DNA of 64,000 nt from Nitzschia sp. DOCU1 (Eukaryota; Bacillariophyta; Bacillariophyceae; Bacillariales; Bacillariaceae): positions 1,178,001 to 1,242,000 of the forward strand of contig OX595996.1 of NCBI GenBank assembly GCA_951394045.1, given 5' to 3'. The notes under the pieces were generated by a model, which saw only the letters and a list, made by a program, of their open reading frames with translations, had not been told where the DNA came from and made no database searches. The position numbers and the translations under genes are program-made. Below are positions 24,876 through 35,900 of this stretch, one piece after another; position 1 is the first letter of the stretch; each line of letters starts with the position of its first letter.

Positions 24876-26213
24876 ATGGAGCCCGATCATAGCAATATTG
24901 GCGAGAAGGAGCATGTGGATCCGCCTGCCTGCCCTATTGATAGCCAATGCCACGTGAGAATCTTTGAGCTAAAGGATAAGATCAACGAGCTTCAGAGGGA
25001 AAAATCGAGGAAAGCTCAGGAGCACATGAAGGCCATCCACTACAGAGACGTGAAATTCCAGAAGAAGGAGGCAGAGTATAAGACCCTCGAAGCATCTATC
25101 GAATCCCAGATTGTGATATTGGAGGCGAACAAGATCAAGGCGGAGAGCGAGGCCACCAAAAAGCACAACACAGAGCTGGCCAAGCTCAGGACTCTTATGA
25201 ATCAGGCCGCCAACAAGATCGACAAACTCTCAAACACTATCAAGGACCGAGACACCCAAGTCACGAAGCTTGAGTCGGACCTCAAGAATTCGGAGATTGC
25301 GTCCAAAAGGGCACAATCCGATGCAAACGTGGCAGAATCCAATCTTGATAAGGAAAATAGGGAGTTAAAGAAGATGCAAGACGACTACAATAGCCTCGTT
25401 AAAGCCCTTAACGAGGCCAAAAAGACCATCAAGACACTAGAAAAACGCGTCGACTACCAGCTGGAACTTAAGCTAGAGAACAGCCTTGAGAAGAAAAAGT
25501 GCGACGTGGAGAAGGAAAGGCTAGCCCTAGAGAAAGAGAAGATGAAGATGGACAAGGCCAAGGAGCTTAAGGCTCTAGACCTTAATGCTAAAAAGGCCCT
25601 ATTGACACACAAGATGGAAGTGTCGAAGACTGTTATCTCCCACAAGTCTGGTATCAAGGTGGCCGAACAAGAGGCCAAGGTCAAGACTGGACGCGACAAT
25701 GTGTCAGTGCATGTGGCTAAGTATGGCCGCCCTGACTATGGCCCTCCCATCGATGGTAGGTTTCCCAACGCAGGCGGTGGGCCCAACTCAATGCTACAAA
25801 CCCTTGCCCAATGGGACCAGCAGAAGAAGAAGCGACCTGCTGATAACGCCTTCTTTCAGCAGACGCTAACCCAGATGGTGGTCGCGGCGGCTGCTTCAGA
25901 AAGAATGAGCCAGACGTCGGCTCATTTGGGTCGTTCCGAGCGAGGAAAGAAAAGCGAGTGCATTTATTTGGAGGATGATAGCGATGACGATCAAGATCAA
26001 AAGCCGAAGGCGAAGGCGAACAAGAAAATGAAGCCATCCAAGCCATCCAAGGAACATAGTAGCGAGGACGAAGACGATGAAGAGGAAGTGGAGGAAGAAT
26101 CACCAGAGATTAGATACGGTGATGATGAACATGATGAACGTGTTCATGCTCTGAGTTGTCATCAAGATTCAGATGCTGACGATCGCTTTGTTGATTTGCT
26201 CTATGAGGACTAG
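24876..26213 (+). CDS. Coiled-coil protein carried inside the transposon
   Basis: 445 residues from ATG 24876. Residues about 28-270 are continuous Lys/Glu-rich heptad sequence, a long coiled coil. A Gly/Pro section (about 285-310) follows, then an Ala-rich helix. The C-terminal third is a Lys tract with a long Asp/Glu run (about 365-415). No catalytic motif seen. It lies wholly between the inverted repeats and converges on the transposase gene, ending 165 bp from it. It may be a second transposon protein or a captured host gene. The frame is intact. Confidence 0.7.
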   Translation: MEPDHSNIGEKEHVDPPACPIDSQCHVRIFELKDKINELQREKSRKAQEHMKAIHYRDVKFQKKEAEYKTLEASIESQIVILEANKIKAESEATKKHNTELAKLRTLMNQAANKIDKLSNTIKDRDTQVTKLESDLKNSEIASKRAQSDANVAESNLDKENRELKKMQDDYNSLVKALNEAKKTIKTLEKRVDYQLELKLENSLEKKKCDVEKERLALEKEKMKMDKAKELKALDLNAKKALLTHKMEVSKTVISHKSGIKVAEQEAKVKTGRDNVSVHVAKYGRPDYGPPIDGRFPNAGGGPNSMLQTLAQWDQQKKKRPADNAFFQQTLTQMVVAAAASERMSQTSAHLGRSERGKKSECIYLEDDSDDDQDQKPKAKANKKMKPSKPSKEHSSEDEDDEEEVEEESPEIRYGDDEHDERVHALSCHQDSDADDRFVDLLYED

Positions 26214-26378
26214 ACTTTGACCCACATTACATTGAAAACTAGCTGAGATACTTCGGCTTGAGTGGTTCACCACTCAAGTTGGCCGGCAAATGATCACTAC
26301 TTTAACTAACTTACTACTTTAAATGCATATTGAACTTTGAACTTTTAAATTATAGAACTATTATTATGTACTGCTAAT

Positions 26379-27555
26379 CTAATAGCCGCAATGAGCAGCA
26401 CACCTTAGAACTCGTTTGCAGTTGATGTGCTCTGCGACGACGCGACGAACTTGCTGTTCCACCGTCATATTGGACAGTTCCGTGTCCTCATCGCCATACC
26501 CCCGAGCTTTTCGGATGTGACGCGCGATAATGTGGAACACTAACTCAATGGGGTTGAGTTCTGGGGCCCTCGTTGGCAATGGGACCACCAGAACTCCGAA
26601 TGAAAATAACAAATCTGAGATGTGGCTTGCCTCCGCCCCTGTGTGGATTGCAGCATTATCCATGATTAAAATGTCGCCCTCCTGGAACCAATTATGAGCC
26701 AGGAGGTGCTCAATGTATGCAGTGAAGAGCACGGCGGTGCCGTTCTCCTTCCCGATGGTGAAGTGCATCGCTGGCTCCCAGCCACAACATTGGATGATCC
26801 CAATCATATTCACCGGGTCGCAGAAGTTTCCCGAAACTGGGATTGCACGGATGCTCCCATCTAGTGGATTGACGCGGACCTTGTTGTTGTAGGCATCTTT
26901 ATTGACGAAATGTTTTTCATCAATAAAGTGGTAGCGGGAGTGATCTGGAAACTTGGCGATAGTTTCCATGAACTCGTGGTACTGGGCAATGTTCTCCTCT
27001 TTCCATTTGTCCACTGGCACCAGAGAGGCCTTTCGAAGGGATCCACGGTAGTCAAATCGATGCTTGAAGAAATAATCGATGGTTTGCACCGATACATTCG
27101 TCCCTGTTATTCGTCGTAGATTGTTTTTATACTCCACAAGCAACATCTGATCGTTCTCTGATCGTAGGGAGAGAAGGACCAGGGTCTCCAGAGGGCCAAT
27201 TTTAGTGTATTGTTGCCTGATTTTGGCTACTTCTGCCTTCCTGACTTCGGTGTCCTTGATTCCCCCAGTCTCCATATACTCAGAGATGACGTGGTAGGCA
27301 TAGCAGATGCTAACCTTCGCCATCTCTGCAACTTCCCGTGTACACAGCCGACCCCGATTTCGGTAGCTGAGATCTCCACCCACTTGCTGAAGCTCCAGAA
27401 AGATCTGCCTGGATCACTTCCATCTGGATCACTTCCAACCTTTTCTCTATGGTGTACCGGGCACCATGTTTATAGTAACCGCCGTGGGAGTTGACATCCA
27501 TGGTGTTGTTGTTGCGTTTTTGAGTTGCGCTTGTCACGTGGCCGACGATCTTCAT
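26379..27555 (-). pseudogene. DD37E Tc1/mariner-type transposase, frameshifted near its N-terminus
   Basis: The long frame (27383-26379) has a helix-turn-helix region (GRLCTREVAEMAKVSICYA), then the DDE catalytic core: YHFIDEKHF (first D), ILIMDNAAIHTG (second D) and PELNPIELVFH (E), with 37 residues between the second D and the E. It has no ATG at its start. The natural beginning, from ATG 27555 or 27501, is in another frame (YTIEKRLEVIQ). The two frames meet near 27410, where a 15-bp direct duplication (GATGGAAGTGATCCA) lies. Simple reading is a frameshift that disables the gene. A very short intron is less likely. Confidence 0.75.
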
Positions 27556-27574
27556 TGTCGCATTCTTGCGTGTT

Positions 27575-27712
27575 ATTTTCCCTCCGACCCCCCCCCCCCC
27601 CCATCGGAGATCTGGCGAGTTCGGTTCGGGTGCCTGGGGGGTGGGTTCTCGAAACAGACTTTCGGAATTCTGTTTTTTTATTTTTTCGTTCTCAGAAGGA
27701 TTGGAACGATAA
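27575..27712 (-). repeat. Right terminal inverted repeat
   Basis: Mirror copy of 24603-24739; followed by TA at 27713-27714. The transposase ATG lies just inside it. Confidence 0.88.
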
Positions 27713-28175
27713 TAACAGAAAACAAAAAATGCTGTAGTCGAGGCAATTGATTGACTCAGAGCTTATTTAATGAAATAAAATTTGAATATGCCTTCCTCTC
27801 TGAATCATTGAATTTCTGGGGATGACTCATCCCAAAAAATGAGAGACAAAGCCTTCGATGCGCTGCGTTTGCTGACTTGGCGCTTTGCACGTTCTACGGT
27901 GCTTTTGTACCAACTACGACTCAATTCGCGGCCGCTCGCTGGCGCTGATGCATCAAAGCGAATGTTAAACTTCTCTGGGAATTCTCCTGTGACGAGGTTT
28001 GCTATCGTATTCATTATTGCCCTGGGAACAACAGTACCGCGTAGCTACACCGCATTGCCGCCACCGCATCATCTTGAGAAAGCAAACGAATTTACCGGCA
28101 GACCTTCCAGCAACTGTTTTGATCTCACAAAATCGAAATCGACGACTTCTTCAGCAAGCTCTACGAGTAAAGAAC

Positions 28176-28820
28176 ATGTCTCCCTGTGTATCGCAACTCT
28201 CAACAGAGATGAAATTGAACAAACCTCAATCGCCGCCATCATCAACTTCACTCCAGAGTCGCAAGCGAAGAGTTGTGTTTTCGCGCGATGTCACCGTTCG
28301 TAACTACGATTGCACCCCTTGCAATGAGAACAAGGCGGAACTGTGGTATTCCTCCGATGAGCTCAAGCAACAACGACAAAGCGACTTGAGAATCATCTAC
28401 CGTATCAAGGATGCAGCATCGTCATCCAAAGTGTCGCAAGATGCAATGATTAACGTTGTTCAATCCCTCCCTGAGCAAGCTGGCGCTGACTGGAACATTC
28501 GAGGCCTTGAAAACTGGCTAGACGGTGGCAAGCAAAAGTGTGACAACAAGCTTCGTGGTGTCTTGGCTGTCCTTATGGAACAAGATCGACAAGACATGGA
28601 AGATGGACAGTCTAATCATTTAAAGATTGCCAGGCGCTACATCAAAGCAACCCGCCAATGTCAGCAGGCGGCATTTATCCGAGGAATCATGGATCACGGA
28701 GCGGCCATTGAGGCAAGCGCCACCCCAGCCAAGAAATCAGGTCAATCACGACAAAATGTAGAATTGCGCAGGTTTGTTCAGCCGCCTAAGGTTGTACAGA
28801 TTTCTTCTCGTGCCGCTTGA
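28176..28820 (+). CDS. Unknown-function protein, tandem copy 1
   Basis: 214 residues from ATG 28176 (MSPCVSQLSTEMK). The frame is open upstream, but copy 2 shares this ATG and its leader. Motifs are YDCTPCNENKAELWYSSDEL near 47-66, a helical region, RGLENWLDGGKQK near 113-125, LAVLMEQDRQDMEDG and IARRYIKATRQCQQAA. The pattern WYS..E ... RGLE ... VL.EQ.RQ ... IA..Y resembles an uncharacterised protein type that I associate with diatoms; that is recollection, not a search. Soluble, mostly helical, no targeting signal evident. Confidence 0.7.
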   Translation: MSPCVSQLSTEMKLNKPQSPPSSTSLQSRKRRVVFSRDVTVRNYDCTPCNENKAELWYSSDELKQQRQSDLRIIYRIKDAASSSKVSQDAMINVVQSLPEQAGADWNIRGLENWLDGGKQKCDNKLRGVLAVLMEQDRQDMEDGQSNHLKIARRYIKATRQCQQAAFIRGIMDHGAAIEASATPAKKSGQSRQNVELRRFVQPPKVVQISSRAA

Positions 28821-29638
28821 ACGCCATTTGATGTACTTGGAAACAATAGAAGACGCCGCTAAACCTGCAATAGAATATTCATATTAGAAGAACTTGCTTA
28901 CTATTGAACTGCTCTGTCTTGTTTCTATGTCTAACTACGTACTCGATGATGTGTGAGATCATCTAGAGGCTCAGTTCTAGTAGTGATAAGAACGTATGGG
29001 GTGATGGAAGTAGCACACCAGCACGAGAAAACCCTGACCACCATGGTAGTTACGCCGATTCGCTGGGGTCGATTGTTGATTCAGCCATCGTCAGCAGCAA
29101 CAAATTTGACAACACGGTTTTATTAGTTTCGAAACCGCAACTTCACACTGCAACAACGCAAAACCGTGGCAACATCGGATTGACTCAAATTGACAGATCC
29201 CGGTGGATTTATATTTAATGACCTAACTTGTCATATGCCTTCAACATTTAATCCTTGATTCATTTCGGATGACTCACGAAAATATTGGGAGGTAAAAGCC
29301 TTCGGTATACAGAATGCACCGTAGCAAACTTTGTGGAGTATGAGAGAGAGTTAATTCTCTTTCAGATGACATCATCGCGTTGAATTCGGCTGTAGCAGAT
29401 GATCATCAAATAAGGATGGCGAAGTTCATTTCTGCGTTATTATTGCCCTGTGAACAATAGTACCGCTTAGCTGCAGGGCGCAATTACGCCACGACAGGGA
29501 CGTGCGTATCGGTCCGTTCGAGAACAACACAAACGACGAATTTAGCCGAGATTGAGAGATCGGACTCCATCAAACGACAGTCCTTCTCACAAAATCGAAA
29601 TCGACGACTTCTTCGGCAACCTCTATCAAGTAAACAAA
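28821..29638. other. Spacer between the tandem copies
   Basis: Contains the diverged 3' flank of copy 1 and 5' flank of copy 2. Nothing else supported. Confidence 0.4.
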
Positions 29639-30283
29639 ATGTCTCCCCGTGTATCTCAATTCTCAACAGAGATGAAAATCAACAGACCTCAATCGCCATC
29701 ATCAACTTCACTCCAGAGTCGCAAGCGAAGAGTCGTGTTTTCGCGCGATGTCATAGTTCGTAACTACGATTGCACCCCTTGCAATGAGAACAAGGCGGAA
29801 CTGTGGTATTCCTCCGATGAGCTCAAGCAACAACGACAAAGCGACTTGAGAATCATCTACCGTATCAAGGATGCAGCATCGTCATGCAAGATGCCGCAAG
29901 ACGCAATGGTTGACGTTGTGCAATCCCTTCCGGAGCAAGCTGGGCCTGGCTGCTGGAACATTCGAGGCCTTGAAAACTGGCTAGACGGTGGCAAGCAAAA
30001 GTGTGATAACAAGCTTCGTGGCGTCTTGGCTGTTCTTATGGAACAAGATCGACAAGACATGGAAGATGGACAGTCTAATCATTTAAAGATTGCCAGGCGC
30101 TACATCAAAGCAACCCGCCAATGTCAGCAGGCGGCATTGATCCGAGGAATCATGGACCACGGAGCAGCCATTGAGGCACGCGCTACTACCCCAGCCAAGA
30201 AGCCAGGTCAATCACGACAAAATGTAGGACTGCGCAGGTTTGTTCAGCCTAAGGTTGTACAGATTTCGTCCCCTGCCGCTTGA
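29639..30283 (+). CDS. Unknown-function protein, tandem copy 2
   Basis: 214 residues from ATG 29639 (MSPRVSQFSTEMK), over 90% like copy 1 by eye. Changes are concentrated in two places: the stretch after KDAASS (CKMPQDAMVDVV against SKVSQDAMINVV), and the Ala/Pro tail. A one-residue gain (GPGCWNIRG against GADWNIRG) and losses near the end keep the length equal. Same 5' leader sequence ACTTCTTC.GCAA before the start. Both copies look intact, so both may be expressed. Confidence 0.7.
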   Translation: MSPRVSQFSTEMKINRPQSPSSTSLQSRKRRVVFSRDVIVRNYDCTPCNENKAELWYSSDELKQQRQSDLRIIYRIKDAASSCKMPQDAMVDVVQSLPEQAGPGCWNIRGLENWLDGGKQKCDNKLRGVLAVLMEQDRQDMEDGQSNHLKIARRYIKATRQCQQAALIRGIMDHGAAIEARATTPAKKPGQSRQNVGLRRFVQPKVVQISSPAA

Positions 30284-30858
30284 ACGTGTAATGGTTGTTA
30301 TTTGATGTACTGTGACCACACGAAAGCGATGCATAGAACCCACAAAACCTGAAATAGAACATCTGTATTAGAAGAACTTGCTTATTCAACAGTACTGTCG
30401 TATTCCTTGTCTAACTAGTTCACTCGACGGGGGAGATAGCATATTGGATTGGCTCTTGTAGACACCATATCACATGGCGATCGATAGCAGTTGATCGTAC
30501 CATCATCAGCGGATGGTGCGGATCACGGAACGGTGCTCGCTGCGTTGCTAGTGAACTCGACTCATTGGAGTCGATGGTTGAGTCAGTCATGATGCACAAA
30601 AAAATGACTCGAAATCGAACTTCGACGAACACCACCGCCCAGGGGTCAATTCCCCTTCTAACGTTGCGAACAATTGACCCCTGCCACCGCCACCTCATCG
30701 AACGCACGTTCCACGAGGCTAAATTCGTTCGTTCGAAAATTCCACCCTTCGATCGTCACCCTCTTGGTTCCTGATGTGTTTCATTTTTCTTCGATAATGA
30801 GCAACATCCGTTCTACGTCGACTTAATCTTCTTTTTCTATCTCCTGCACTTTGAGAGG
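30284..30858. other. Intergenic stretch before the ABC1 kinase gene
   Basis: Downstream flank of tandem copy 2, then the presumed promoter of the gene at 30859. No gene seen. Confidence 0.35.
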
Positions 30859-32896
30859 ATGCTACGAGGAGTCGTTGGAGGCACTGCAACTGCCCGAGTT
30901 GTTGCTCGACGAGTTGCCCTCGGTGCTGGCGCCGCAACAGCGGCCACTGGAACTGCCGTTGCAGCCTATGCGTTGTCTGAACAAGGTCTGGGATTTCGGC
31001 GAGAACTGCAATTTTGGAGTGTAGTCTCTCCCATCATCTTTGACTACTGGTGGCATGCGTCGTCTTCCAGTCCATATGTAAAGTATCAGAAACTATTATT
31101 GCATTCATCCAGCAACGCGGAGGTGGTAGGTGACGATGACGTGGGAACGAGAAGTACAAGTCCTGACGATGACAATCTACAAGAAGAATCTACGTCAAAC
31201 GACTCCCTTCAGAGGAACTCGCGCAATAGCATGTACAAGAAACTTCATGACAGAAACGCTCCCCGCATCTTTGCCGTCATGCTGGACCTAGGTGGTCTCT
31301 ACATTAAATTGGGGCAAGTGTTATCTGTTACCGCGTTGCCAATTCCCGAGCAATACCGAGATTTATTCCGAACTCTCCAATCTAATGTGCCCGGTCATGC
31401 CGAATTTGAACATGTCGTCAAGCCGACCTTGGAAAAAGAGTTTGGCAAGCCATTGGATGAAATTTTCGAAACTTTCGACGAGATTCCAGTGGGGGCGGCC
31501 TCGATTGGACAAGCCCACAAGGCTGTCCTGAAAGAAACAGGACAAACTGTCATTGTCAAAGTCCAATATCCAAGTGCTAGATGGCAAGTGCCTGCTGATA
31601 TTCAATGCGTTGGAGATTTTTTGCAATTGTGTGTCTACTTTGGATTGGTCGACGAGACTGCATCCAAACTCTCTTATCAAGAATTTTCGCGACAATTTCT
31701 GTCCGAATTGGACTATGATCAAGAACGGCAAAACCTCGAACAAGTCTACCTTAGTTCTTTGGATCCCAGAGCGCCTTATATTCAGCGCGGTGTAATCGTG
31801 CCCAAGGTCTTTCCGGAATTGTGTACCAATCGCGTCATTACAATGAGCTATCTGCCGGGCCCAAAGTTCGAGGAAGAAGCTAGGCGGCAACTAGAGTTGG
31901 TGGGAATTAGTACCAAACGAAATATTCGGGATGTTGTCCGGGAAGCTGCCAAGGATGCTGATCAAGTGGGCGTGACTGTGGACACTACCCGTCGAGCGGC
32001 CTCAGGTAGTAGTAGGTGGCGAAATTCTATGCTATTATCTTCGTCCCCTGGACCCAAGCCATGGCAAATCAGACTGTCGCAGTTTGTAGGCAAATGGATT
32101 GGTGTCGATTCAATATTTTCCATGGTGCGATTAGCTCGCAAGTTGTTGTTGTGGTCAAGGGTTGCCGCCGTATCAAGCATTCGCGCGGCCTCTACACTTT
32201 CCATTGTTCCCGAAGAGTGGGAGAAGTGGGCGACGGAACATGAAAATGCCGCGCTCCAAGTTGCTCGGCTGGATTGGACCCACGAAGCCGTCTATGCCTT
32301 GTTGGATGTGCACGGCTACCAAATTTTGAATCAAGGTCTTTTCAATGCCGATCCTCACCCAGGTAATTTGTTGGTAGTTCAGGAAGCTGGTTCCAAAATT
32401 GATCCGAAGATTGGCTTGATTGATTTTGGTCAGTGCAAACGACTGACTCCCGAAGAACGCGTCAAGGTAGCTCGTCTCTTGTTGAGTGTTGCTGACAATG
32501 CTTCGGATGAGACAATCGCCTCCCACTTTCGTGACTTGGGAATCCAAACGAGCAACGATTCAACTCATTTCCTTGCTTCCTTTGCTAGGTAAGAGAAGAC
32601 TGGTCGTCATCGCAAGTTTTCGTTGGGTGGAACTCATCTTTAATCCTTTCAGGCTAATTTTTGGGTCCTTTCAGCCGCAGCATTTGAATCATTCGTGGCA
32701 CAAAAAGCTGCATGAAGAAGACAAAGTACTATACTTTCCGAATGAGTTGTCTATGGTATATCGGACCTCCTTGTTGCTGCGGGGACTAGCAATGTCCTTG
32801 CAGTTGAATGTTTCTGTGGGAGAACAATGGCGACACCATGCACAGGTGGCGCTCGAAACTAGTAGTAACATCGAGGGGATGAGCACAATACAATAA
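30859..32896 (+). CDS. ABC1/ADCK (UbiB family) atypical protein kinase
   Basis: Exon 1 is 30859-32588. A 64-nt intron (32589-32652, GTAAGA donor, TTTCAG acceptor) joins to exon 2, 32653-32896, completing an AGG codon. Total is about 658 residues. The Ala/Arg-rich N-terminus looks like an organelle presequence. Family hallmarks are present: the KLGQ motif (about 150-153), the AASIGQAH alanine-rich loop, VKVQYP with the lysine, [22 protein letters not shown] (catalytic loop, about 498) and LIDFGQCK (DFG, about 522). Members regulate quinone biosynthesis or lipid metabolism in mitochondria and plastids. The variant is closest to ADCK1/5-type by layout; this is tentative. A roughly 100-residue insertion (about 355-455) lies between the lobes. 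Confidence 0.85.
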
Positions 32897-32968
32897 TAGT
32901 ATAGAAATTTTGCAGTTATTATGCATCATAGATGGGGGTTACCCTAAACCCTCCCTTGGGGGGATAGT

Positions 32969-35900
32969 CTACATGGGTGTTGATTCCTTGCCATAGCTGT
33001 AACCTCTGACGGGAGTACCGTAGGTGGCCATAAACCCAGAAGAGTTGAGTTCCTCTTTAAGTGGGGTGTTGACTGTGGTAGGAACGTTCTCGGTACCCCT
33101 TTCCAATAGGGTCCCGTCTACTACGGGGCTTTGAGAAATGGGGCAAAATAGATCGGTGGTCCGCGGCGGTAACTTGATACCGACGCGGTCACCGGGAGTC
33201 TCCGAGACGACGGCAATCGTGTGGCGCTTGCGTTCCAAGTATCGCCCTGCGGCGTTTTGTTGTCTCCATGGAAGAGCCTTTTGGGAAAATCGGCTCTTCA
33301 CTGCGATGTATCGCTCCTCAGTGCTTACATCCTCATCTTTTTCTTCGACTGGAGGAGATGAAATCCTACCTTCGCCCTCCTCATTCGATTGAATATAGGG
33401 GTCGTCGAAATGCTCAAAGTAGGCCTCGGAGCCGCAGACAATTTTGCGCTCGGACATCTGTGGGCTCGGGCTCAAACATTCGGAGGGATTGCAGTTGTCG
33501 TCGACTAAGACATAAATTGGGTGACCGCCAATGGTATAGTCTCCAAGCGAAGTGGTTTCTAACCGTGTGCTCGCCACCGATGGATCGTCAAGCACAGGTT
33601 TAGGAAGAGGTCTTGATACCTTGGTTTTAGTGACGACGGGGCTTTGTGTTTTGAAGAAGTGAAGCTTTGAGGCGAAATCTTCCTTTCCCTCCGATTCTCT
33701 TTCATTGGCTGGCTTCACATCTTGCTCTTGCGAGTCCTTTTTTGTCTCTTCCAGTTCGAACAGAGGGGACATAGGATGCCCTGCGCAAATCACTTTCCTA
33801 GTAAAGGCTTGATCTTCCTTTGCTGCGGCTGAGTGTGATTCCACACCCTGGTCAGACAAAGCTGTTTTCGTACCTGCAATAGTTCCTTTGGACGCAAAAC
33901 TTGATCTTAGGGCATGTGCACGATCAGAAACAGACAGAAAAGACTCGTTCGTCACTTGAGCAACCTTGCTTGTCTCGTTGACATGCTGGTCAGCGATTGC
34001 AACCGATTTTGCTTTTGGCAAGGTACTCTTGCCTGGTACGGTAGTAAAGGAAGTGCCCGAAATCGACGCAATCGAGTTTCTAGAAGGTGCATGTACTGGG
34101 GTCGTCTTCGGTAGGGAAAACGACCGACGTGGTGCGGATCTTGCGTCGACCGATGTGTTGAGATTTACCTCGAACGCTTTTTTTCGTTCCCCCAACGAAG
34201 TTGTCGGTTGCTCAGCCCTCGGAGCGCATGACGCCGCAGCTTTGGTTTTGGGCGGTACGTTTGCTAGGTGACCGGGAATTTGGGGAGGAACTGACCACTT
34301 CGTCCCCGTACTTTCATCAGGAGTTACAAAGGCCTTCATACGATCTGCGACCGACAAGGAATGCCCAGCATTACGTAGCGTCTCTGGGTCTTTGGATCCA
34401 TTAATGATTGGTTCCGAGGCCGCGCTTGGTTCAAATGCAGTTGTACTCAAACTCCCATCTCGTGAATGGGAACTTTCGGCACGTGACGCCGAGTTCTTCT
34501 GTGCTAAAGAGTCTGTCTTCCGAAGAATGATAACCCTTCCACTAGTGGAAACGCCGCTTACCGTATCGCCTCCCTGCGAACAATGTGATTCGTCTCCATC
34601 CGTTTGCAATTTTTCAGACAATGATTGGGGCATGAAAGCTCTCTTCCGGTCAGCAATGGACGATCTTGCCCCAATGTCTGAAGTGGGTTGCTTTACAAGG
34701 GCGACTCCATCCTTTCGCCCAAGACACTTAAAAGTGCGCAAGTCTCCTCCCACAGGTTCCTTCGTCACAGCCTGCTCCAGAAGTGGCGAAGCAGTTGCCG
34801 TTGGCGTCAACTCTTCTGCGTTCGACAATTTGTTAGAAGAACCCATAACAGATTTTTTGAATGGTTCTCTCTTTGTCTCATTTCTGGCCTCTGAACACCA
34901 TGATTTCCTTTCCTCTTCCTTTGACATGGAGAGCTTCTTTGCAGTGAGATCATTGGGCGCGCCTTTCACATTTGTCGTGAAAGCTTTCTTTCGTTCAGCC
35001 AGTGACATCGGCTTTTGAGGCTCGGATAGTCCTGATTTGGGGTGCGCGCGCGATTTGTCACCCGAAACGGACAAAGGAGAAATGATCACACTTGTTTGTT
35101 TGCTACCGGACTCCATGCTGGTTTTGAGCGATTTGACTTTTCCAACGAGATCTGATGGCTTTTGTCCTTGATCGGAGTTTGCTTTTGGCAACAAGTCACA
35201 GACGATACCGCTCTCAACGGCAGAGACTCCTAGGCTCCCGCTCATTTGTTTGGCTCGAGTACCACACTCCATACTCATTCTGAGAGCTTTCACTCTCCCC
35301 ACGAGATCAGGAGGGTCCTGTCCACTGGTCAAGTCACCGACCACCTTCTCTACCTCATTTGCAACGCCACAACGCTTGATTGATGTTGGCTTCACAAGCG
35401 TTTCCAAGCTAGCTCGAGGCGTAAACTTATTCATCTTATTTTGCGGTATCGACGATTCTTGGCCGCTTTTTGTAGCTTCGGTAGATCCACGCTTCTTCCA
35501 AGACGACGGCACTGTACTGTTACTCTCACTCGAACATTGTGGCCCTGCTGAAACCCTATTTTTCGCCGACAAATTGCCAGCCAAGGATACCTTGGGGAAG
35601 TTTTTGGCCTGGGCTCCTTCCGAGGACTTTTTGAACGCAGCAACGCCTCTCGTCGTCGCACAAGGTCCAACCTTGCCATGAGATTCGCTGCTTGTCAACA
35701 ATGACGCCTTGCGCTGTGCCAAGGTTTGCATGTTTGTGGTAATGATCTCCTTCGAACGTTTCTCACCGAAGGAAAAACGAGTAGCAGCAACGGTAGGTGA
35801 AGGATTTTTGGATGTCGCGTCAGAATGTACGGAATGACCGCCAGCAGAGACGCGGGTCGCCGCATGCTTTCCTGGGAATCCACTTTTTGGCGAAGATACG

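Larger units (their letters stand above)
24603..27712. mobile_element. Tc1/mariner-type DNA transposon with two convergent genes
   Basis: Inverted repeats of about 137 bp (24603-24739 and 27575-27712) start TTATCGTTCCAATCC and end in a run of 14-15 G followed by TCGG[CA]GGGAAAAT. TA flanks both sides (24601-24602 and 27713-27714). The interior carries a coiled-coil gene (+) and a DDE transposase gene (-) facing each other. The repeats are nearly identical, pointing to a fairly recent insertion. Confidence 0.88.
27785..30440 (+). repeat. Tandem duplication of a gene with both flanks
   Basis: Unit 1 (about 27785-29000) and unit 2 (about 29230-30440) match over the coding part and in weaker blocks on both sides. 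Examples are ATATGCCTTC and GATGACTCA upstream, ACAGTACCGC / ATAGTACCGC in the leader, and AGAAGAACTTGCTTA downstream. Coding similarity is much higher than flank similarity. Confidence 0.7.
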
